Shown here: in pieces, positions 5,321 to 8,983 of the stretch
Position numbering within the stretch: the stretch's first letter is position 1
Layout: each line of letters begins with the position of its first letter
Assembly (NCBI GenBank): GCA_958403605.1
Contig: CATXYA010000037.1
Span: forward strand, 1 to 8,983
Source: an uncultured Oscillospiraceae bacterium
GTDB lineage: Bacteria > Bacillota > Clostridia > Oscillospirales > Ruminococcaceae
DNA length: 8,983 nucleotides
Reading direction: 5' to 3'
The notes under the pieces: model-generated
What the model was told of the DNA's origin: nothing
The model's input: only the letters and a program-made list of their open reading frames with translations
Database searches by the model: none
Translations under genes and position numbers: made by a program

Positions 5321-6397
5321 ATGAAACAGGTAGCAGTCATCATGGCCGGCGGCAAGGGGGAGCGGTTTTGGCCTTTGAGCCGCGCCGCGCGGCCCAAGCA
5401 GTTTTTGAGCCTGACCGGCGGCGGGCGGACGATGATCCAGCTGACGGTGGAGCGGCTGCTGCCGCTGGTGGCCCCGGAGGACATCTATGTGGTGACGGGC
5501 GAAGGGTACCGCGCGCTGGCCGCGCAGCAGCTGCCCATGCTCCCGGACGGCAACATCCTCTGCGAGCCGCAGGGGAAGAACACGGCGCCCTGCGCGGCGC
5601 TGGCCGCGGGCGTGCTGGCGGCGAAGTATGAGGACGCCGTCGTCTATCTGCTGGCGTCGGACCACATCGTCCAGAACCGCGCGCTGTTCCTCGACACCAT
5701 GGAGACGGCGGCGGAAATGGCGCAGCAGGGCGACAACATCGTCACCATCGGCATCACGCCCACCTACCCCGAGACGGGGTACGGCTACATCAAGTTTTTG
5801 CAGGGCAGGACGGCGGTGCCGGGCGTGTACGCGGTGGACAAGTTCGTGGAAAAGCCGGACGCCGAGACGGCGCGCGGCTATCTGGCCGCGGGCTGCTATC
5901 TGTGGAACAGCGGCATGTTCGTGTGGAAGCTCTCCACCATCCAAAAAAGCCTGCAGGCCTTCCTGCCGCAGCTGGCGCAGGGCGCCCGCCAAATCGCACA
6001 GGCGTCGGACGCGCCGGCACGGGAGCAGGCCATCGCGGCCATGTACGGCCAGGCGCAAGCCGTCTCCGTGGATTACGGCATCATGGAAAAGGCCCGGCAC
6101 CTTTACACCATCCCCGGCGCCTTCGGCTGGGACGACGTGGGCAGCTGGCTGAGCCTGGAGCGCATCAACCGCATCGACGCGCAGGGGAATTTCATCCAGG
6201 GGAACGTGGTGGAGCTCTCTTCGCAGAACAACATCTTTGTGGGCGGCCAGGAGCGTTTGCTGGCCGCCGTGGGCGTGGAAGACCTGGTGGTGGTGGAGAC
6301 GGAGGACGCGACGCTGATCTGCAGCAAAGCGGAGACGCAGAGCGTGAAAAAGATCGTGGAACTGCTGCGCGCCAAGGGCGAAACGCGCTATCTATAA
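5321..6397 (+). CDS. manC: Mannose-1-phosphate guanylyltransferase (GDP-mannose pyrophosphorylase), single-domain, 358 aa
   Basis: Cytoplasmic nucleotidyltransferase making GDP-mannose from GTP and mannose-1-phosphate, the donor for mannose and precursor of GDP-fucose or GDP-rhamnose in surface glycans. The N-terminal signature is complete: MAGGKGERFWPLSR (8-21) with PKQFL (25-29). Then follow EPQGKNTAPC (82-91), ASDH (112-115), ETGYGYI (151-157), FVEKP (175-179), WNSGMF (195-200), DYGIMEK (251-257) and GWDDVGSW (269-276). A short beta-helix-like C-terminal part completes the protein. At 358 residues it lacks the C-terminal phosphomannose isomerase domain of the long (about 470-residue) bifunctional forms, so mannose-6-phosphate must come from a separate enzyme. 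AAGGGAGG lies 6 bases before the ATG. First gene of the rightward unit, 17 bases before the next gene. It is very G+C-rich with G/C-ending codons. Confidence 0.96.
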   Translation: MKQVAVIMAGGKGERFWPLSRAARPKQFLSLTGGGRTMIQLTVERLLPLVAPEDIYVVTGEGYRALAAQQLPMLPDGNILCEPQGKNTAPCAALAAGVLAAKYEDAVVYLLASDHIVQNRALFLDTMETAAEMAQQGDNIVTIGITPTYPETGYGYIKFLQGRTAVPGVYAVDKFVEKPDAETARGYLAAGCYLWNSGMFVWKLSTIQKSLQAFLPQLAQGARQIAQASDAPAREQAIAAMYGQAQAVSVDYGIMEKARHLYTIPGAFGWDDVGSWLSLERINRIDAQGNFIQGNVVELSSQNNIFVGGQERLLAAVGVEDLVVVETEDATLICSKAETQSVKKIVELLRAKGETRYL

Positions 6398-6414
6398 AAA
6401 GGAGCGGCGAACGG

Positions 6415-8574
6415 ATGACTTCATTTTTGACCGTATTGACAAGTGCGGAGCTGGCGGCGGCGCTGCCGGCCTTGGAAGGGCTGCGGCAGCGCGGCGCCCC
6501 TGCCGTCTGTGTTTTGGACGCGCAGGCGGCCCCGGCGCTGCCGGAGGGCGTCCGGTCGCTGCTGCCGGCGAACCTGCTGGGGCCGGGGTGGAAGGACGAC
6601 GCCTTCGCGCTGGACCGGGCGCAGTTCACGCTGCTGTGCGCCGTGACGGCGCTGGAGCAGCTGGCCGGGCAGGAGCCTGTGTGGTGGGTGCACCCGGCGC
6701 TGCTGGACGCGGTGCCGGCGGAAGACGTGCAGCCGGAGCACATCGCCGCCTGGACGCAGGGCCTTGAATCCTGGGACCCGCGCTGTGTGGGCTTTGGCGC
6801 GGGGGAGGCGCCGCGGGCGTTCCTGCGCTTCGCCGCGGAGAAGATCCGCTACGCCCAGGCGCAGGTCAACTATGTGAAATTCTGCCGCCTGCGCATCCCC
6901 CAGCTGCTGTGCCACTGGGAGTTTTTCGATCACTGGCTGGATTATGCCGCCTATGAGGGCTGCCGCATGCAGCGGCTGCCCGGCAGCGCGCCGGAGGCAG
7001 CGTGGGAACCGGGCGTTTACGGGTGGGACGCTTTCGCCACGGGCACGCCGGTGGCCTGGCAGCTGCGGGAGCTCTACAGCCGCGATTACCGCCTGCGCTT
7101 TGCCTGCCACGGCGACCCCTTCGCCCATCAGGAACGTTTTTTGAACGAGACGAACTGGACGGGAGATGCGCATCCGGTGCCCCTGACGGCGCCGATGCTG
7201 CAGCTCTACCACGCCCGGGACGATCTGGAGCGCATGTTCCCCGCGCTGGCGGGGGACGCGCGCATGGCGTTCGTGCAGTGGTATCTGGCCAACGCAGGCG
7301 CGGAATACGGGCTGCCGGAGGCCTATCTGGCACCCGTGCGCGCCGCCTATGAACAGCACGCCGCCGCCCTGGCGGAGGCGGCGGTGGACCGCCGCACCTT
7401 CGCTCAAAAGGTGGCGGGCAAGCTGGGGCGCATGCTGGGCAAAGCGCCGCAGACGGTGCAGCCGCCCAAACCGCAGTTCCCCAAGGGCGTCAACATCTGC
7501 GGCTTCATCCAGGGAGATTTTGGCCTGGGCCACTCCTCGCGCATCCTGGCCGACGACCTCACGGACGCGGGCGTGCCCTTCACCATGGTGAACTACGAGG
7601 TGCCCGGCCACACCTGCAACAGCCATAACTGGGACCACAAGATCAGAGACCGCTTTTTGTACAACACCAACATCTTCGTCATGAGTCCGGAGAGCGTGCG
7701 CCTCTTTGTGGAGGACGTGGCCCCGGACGCGGTCAATGACCACTACAACATCGGCTATTTCTATTGGGAGCTGCCGGAGTTTCCCGACGAGTGGGTGCCG
7801 GGGCTGGACCTGATGGACGAGATCTGGACGGCCAGCGCCTTCACCAAGGAGGCCTTTGAAAAAAAGACCAAAACGCCGGTGTACATCCTGCCCAGCAGCA
7901 TCGCCGAGACGAAGGAAGAGGGCCTCACCCGGGCGGATTTCGGCCTGCCGGAGCAGGCGTTCCTGTGCCTGGTGATGTACGACATCCAAAGCGTGGCGGC
8001 CCGCAAAAACCCCCAGGGCGCCGTGCGCGCCTTCCAGGAGGCCTTTGCCGGGCGGGAGGACGCCGGGCTGGTGCTGAAGGTCAACCCGCCCCGGGGCTGG
8101 GACGGGCACGACGCCGTGCTGGACGCGCTGCGCGGCCAGCCCAACGTCTACGTGCTGGCCGAGACCTATTCCAAGCCGCGGCTGAACGCGCTGGTGAGCC
8201 TGTGCGACGTCTCGGTGAGCCTGCACCGCAGCGAGGGCTTCGGCATGTGCCCCGCCGAGGCCATGTACTGGGGCAAGCCCGCGGTGCTCACCGATTGGAG
8301 CGGCAACCAGGTCTACATGACAGCGGACAACTGCTGCCCGGTGCCCTGCGAGATCGTGGAGATCGACCAGGACTACGGCCCCTACAAAAAGGGCTGCCAT
8401 TGGGCGGAGCCGGACGTGCACGCCGCGGCGGCGTATCTGCGGCGGCTGGCGGACGATCCCGCCTATTACCAGGCGGTGGCGCAGCGGGGGCAGCAGACCA
8501 TCCGCACGCAGTTTTCCGTGGCGGCGGTGGGCGCGCGCCTGCGCGCCCGGCTGGCCGAACAAGGGCTTTTGTGA
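6415..8574 (+). CDS. Large GT4 family glycosyltransferase with an unrecognised N-terminal half, 719 aa
   Basis: Two or more modules. The C-terminal GT-B glycosyltransferase starts near 358: GVNICGFIQGDFGLGHSSR (358-376), YFYWELPEFPDEW (448-460), DEIWTASAFTKEAF (468-481), RKNP (530-533), the EX7E motif in HRSEGFGMCPAEAM (Glu607 and Glu615), WSGN (628-631) and GPYKKGCHWAEPD (655-667). These are hallmarks of GT4 enzymes of polysaccharide clusters; a mannosyl donor is plausible beside manC but unproven. Residues 1 to about 130 form a module shared with the next gene. Residues about 140-315 include a helical stretch with RDDLERMFP (268-276) and FVQWYLANAGAEYGLP (286-301), a pattern I recall before other GT4 domains of this type but cannot name. 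A basic, proline-containing linker (about 327-357) joins the halves. ATG 6415 is chosen for its position 17 bases after manC, with AAAGGAG 10 bases upstream. The frame is open further back, but there it is only manC in another frame. Soluble; no signal peptide or membrane segment seen. Confidence 0.88.
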   Translation: MTSFLTVLTSAELAAALPALEGLRQRGAPAVCVLDAQAAPALPEGVRSLLPANLLGPGWKDDAFALDRAQFTLLCAVTALEQLAGQEPVWWVHPALLDAVPAEDVQPEHIAAWTQGLESWDPRCVGFGAGEAPRAFLRFAAEKIRYAQAQVNYVKFCRLRIPQLLCHWEFFDHWLDYAAYEGCRMQRLPGSAPEAAWEPGVYGWDAFATGTPVAWQLRELYSRDYRLRFACHGDPFAHQERFLNETNWTGDAHPVPLTAPMLQLYHARDDLERMFPALAGDARMAFVQWYLANAGAEYGLPEAYLAPVRAAYEQHAAALAEAAVDRRTFAQKVAGKLGRMLGKAPQTVQPPKPQFPKGVNICGFIQGDFGLGHSSRILADDLTDAGVPFTMVNYEVPGHTCNSHNWDHKIRDRFLYNTNIFVMSPESVRLFVEDVAPDAVNDHYNIGYFYWELPEFPDEWVPGLDLMDEIWTASAFTKEAFEKKTKTPVYILPSSIAETKEEGLTRADFGLPEQAFLCLVMYDIQSVAARKNPQGAVRAFQEAFAGREDAGLVLKVNPPRGWDGHDAVLDALRGQPNVYVLAETYSKPRLNALVSLCDVSVSLHRSEGFGMCPAEAMYWGKPAVLTDWSGNQVYMTADNCCPVPCEIVEIDQDYGPYKKGCHWAEPDVHAAAAYLRRLADDPAYYQAVAQRGQQTIRTQFSVAAVGARLRARLAEQGLL

Positions 8575-8577
8575 GGG
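8572..8577 (+). promoter_or_regulatory. Ribosome binding site TGAGGG favouring ATG 8584 over ATG 8578
   Basis: The stop codon of the preceding gene forms part of a GAGGG site. It touches ATG 8578 but lies 6 bases before in-frame ATG 8584, so the second ATG is the better start. The two options differ by two residues. Confidence 0.5.
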
Positions 8578-8583
8578 ATGACG

Positions 8584-8983
8584 ATGGAACAAATACTGTT
8601 TGCCGTGCTGACGGCGGAGGAATTGGCCCAAAAGGCCGCCGTGCTCACGGCCCGCGCCGGAGAGGCCGCGGTGTATGTGTGCGCGGCGCAGGGGGAAGCG
8701 GCGCTGCCCGCGGGCTGCCGGGCGCTGACGCCGCGGCAGCTGCTGGGGGATGCCTGGCAGGACCTGGCGTTCCTGCTGGACCGGGAGGAATTCGCGGGCC
8801 GCTGCACGCTGGCGGCGCTGCGGCAGCTCTCCCGCGCCGGGAACTGCGTCCTCTGCGCCCGGGCGGACGCCTTGGCGGCGGCGTTTCCCGCCGCGCCGCA
8901 GGCGGATACCGTTTACCAATGGGGCCTCGCCGCGGGGCCCGGCTTTGTGCTGGAGGAAGCGGTGCGCCGCGCGCCGCGGCGCT
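8584..8983 (+). CDS. Protein sharing the N-terminal module of the upstream GT4 protein (partial, runs off the right edge)
   Basis: Function not recognised. The frame is open from ATG 8584 to the window end (133 full codons). It starts 9 bases after the preceding stop and is surely in the same operon. Its N-terminus is related to that of the 719-residue protein. ILFAVLTAEELA (4-15) matches FLTVLTSAELA, and residues 40-70 align without gaps to residues 41-71 of the neighbour with 18 of 31 identities, including ALP-G-R, LLG, W-D-AF and LDR. Similarity fades after about residue 90. Composition is very G+C-rich, like its neighbours. By analogy the missing part may carry another glycosyltransferase domain, but nothing inside the window shows this. 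The simplest reading is a second member of a tandemly duplicated or module-sharing glycosyltransferase family. Confidence 0.8.
   Translation, partial: MEQILFAVLTAEELAQKAAVLTARAGEAAVYVCAAQGEAALPAGCRALTPRQLLGDAWQDLAFLLDREEFAGRCTLAALRQLSRAGNCVLCARADALAAAFPAAPQADTVYQWGLAAGPGFVLEEAVRRAPRR

Noticed and set aside
5153..6100. Minus-strand frame of 315 codons opposite manC
   Set aside because: His/Arg/Leu-rich shadow of manC that also crosses the divergent promoter region.
5902..6414. Upstream extension of the 719-residue protein into manC
   Set aside because: This stretch is manC read in another frame and has the low-complexity Arg/Pro/Gly composition of a shadow frame. The ribosome binding site and ATG 6415 right after manC explain the true start.
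6421..8919. Very long open frame (832 codons) on the minus strand opposite the large GT4 gene
   Set aside because: It is antisense to a clearly coding gene with recognisable motifs. Its product is Arg/Gly/His/Gln/Ala-rich with no domain. Such mirror frames arise from G/C-rich third codon positions on the other strand.
1..8983. Search by eye for CRISPR repeats, tRNA cloverleafs, transposase frames and long direct repeats
   Set aside because: No regularly spaced repeats, tRNA-like arms, transposase motifs or insertion-sequence ends were seen. The only repeat of note is the protein-level similarity between the starts of the last two genes.

Overview
The window looks like part of a cell-surface polysaccharide (capsule, exopolysaccharide or wall-glycan) biosynthesis locus from a Gram-positive bacterium. 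My best guess is a high-GC member of the Clostridia (Oscillospirales type). This rests on the strong AGGAGG-type ribosome binding sites, the sigma-A-like promoters, the small DUF2304 membrane protein paired with a GT2 enzyme, and the very G+C-rich coding on the right. It is an inference from style, not a species identification. All eight genes, two of them cut by the window edges, concern sugar-nucleotide supply or glycosyl transfer. I see no tRNA, rRNA, CRISPR array, transposase or attachment site.

Layout. (1) Positions 1-2509, minus strand, A+T-rich: a three-gene operon read leftward. It encodes a GT2 glycosyltransferase (1577-2509), a second GT2 glycosyltransferase (582-1577) and the start of UDP-GlcNAc 2-epimerase WecB (1-582). 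Both junctions are one-base TAATG overlaps. (2) 2510-2780: an A+T-rich intergenic region with the operon promoter, inverted repeats, and a terminator for the transcript arriving from the right. (3) 2781-5156, minus strand, moderate G+C: a GT4 glycosyltransferase, then a DPM1/GtrB/GacI-like GT2 overlapping a DUF2304 membrane protein, the last two with their own extended -10 promoter. (4) 5157-5320: a divergent promoter region. (5) 5321-8983, plus strand, very G+C-rich: manC (GDP-mannose synthesis), a 719-residue protein with a C-terminal GT4 domain and an unrecognised 355-residue N-terminal half, and the start of another gene whose N-terminus is clearly related to that of the 719-residue protein.

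Working together (inference): WecB would supply UDP-ManNAc and ManC would supply GDP-mannose. The GT2 and GT4 enzymes would assemble a repeat unit. The GT2/DUF2304 pair would charge undecaprenyl phosphate with a single sugar for decorating the glycan outside the cell. The three composition zones match three transcription units, which suggests a mosaic locus with a recently exchanged, A+T-rich, serotype-like left segment.

The least explained part is the right end: two consecutive genes starting with the same unrecognised N-terminal module, one of them fused to a GT4 glycosyltransferase.
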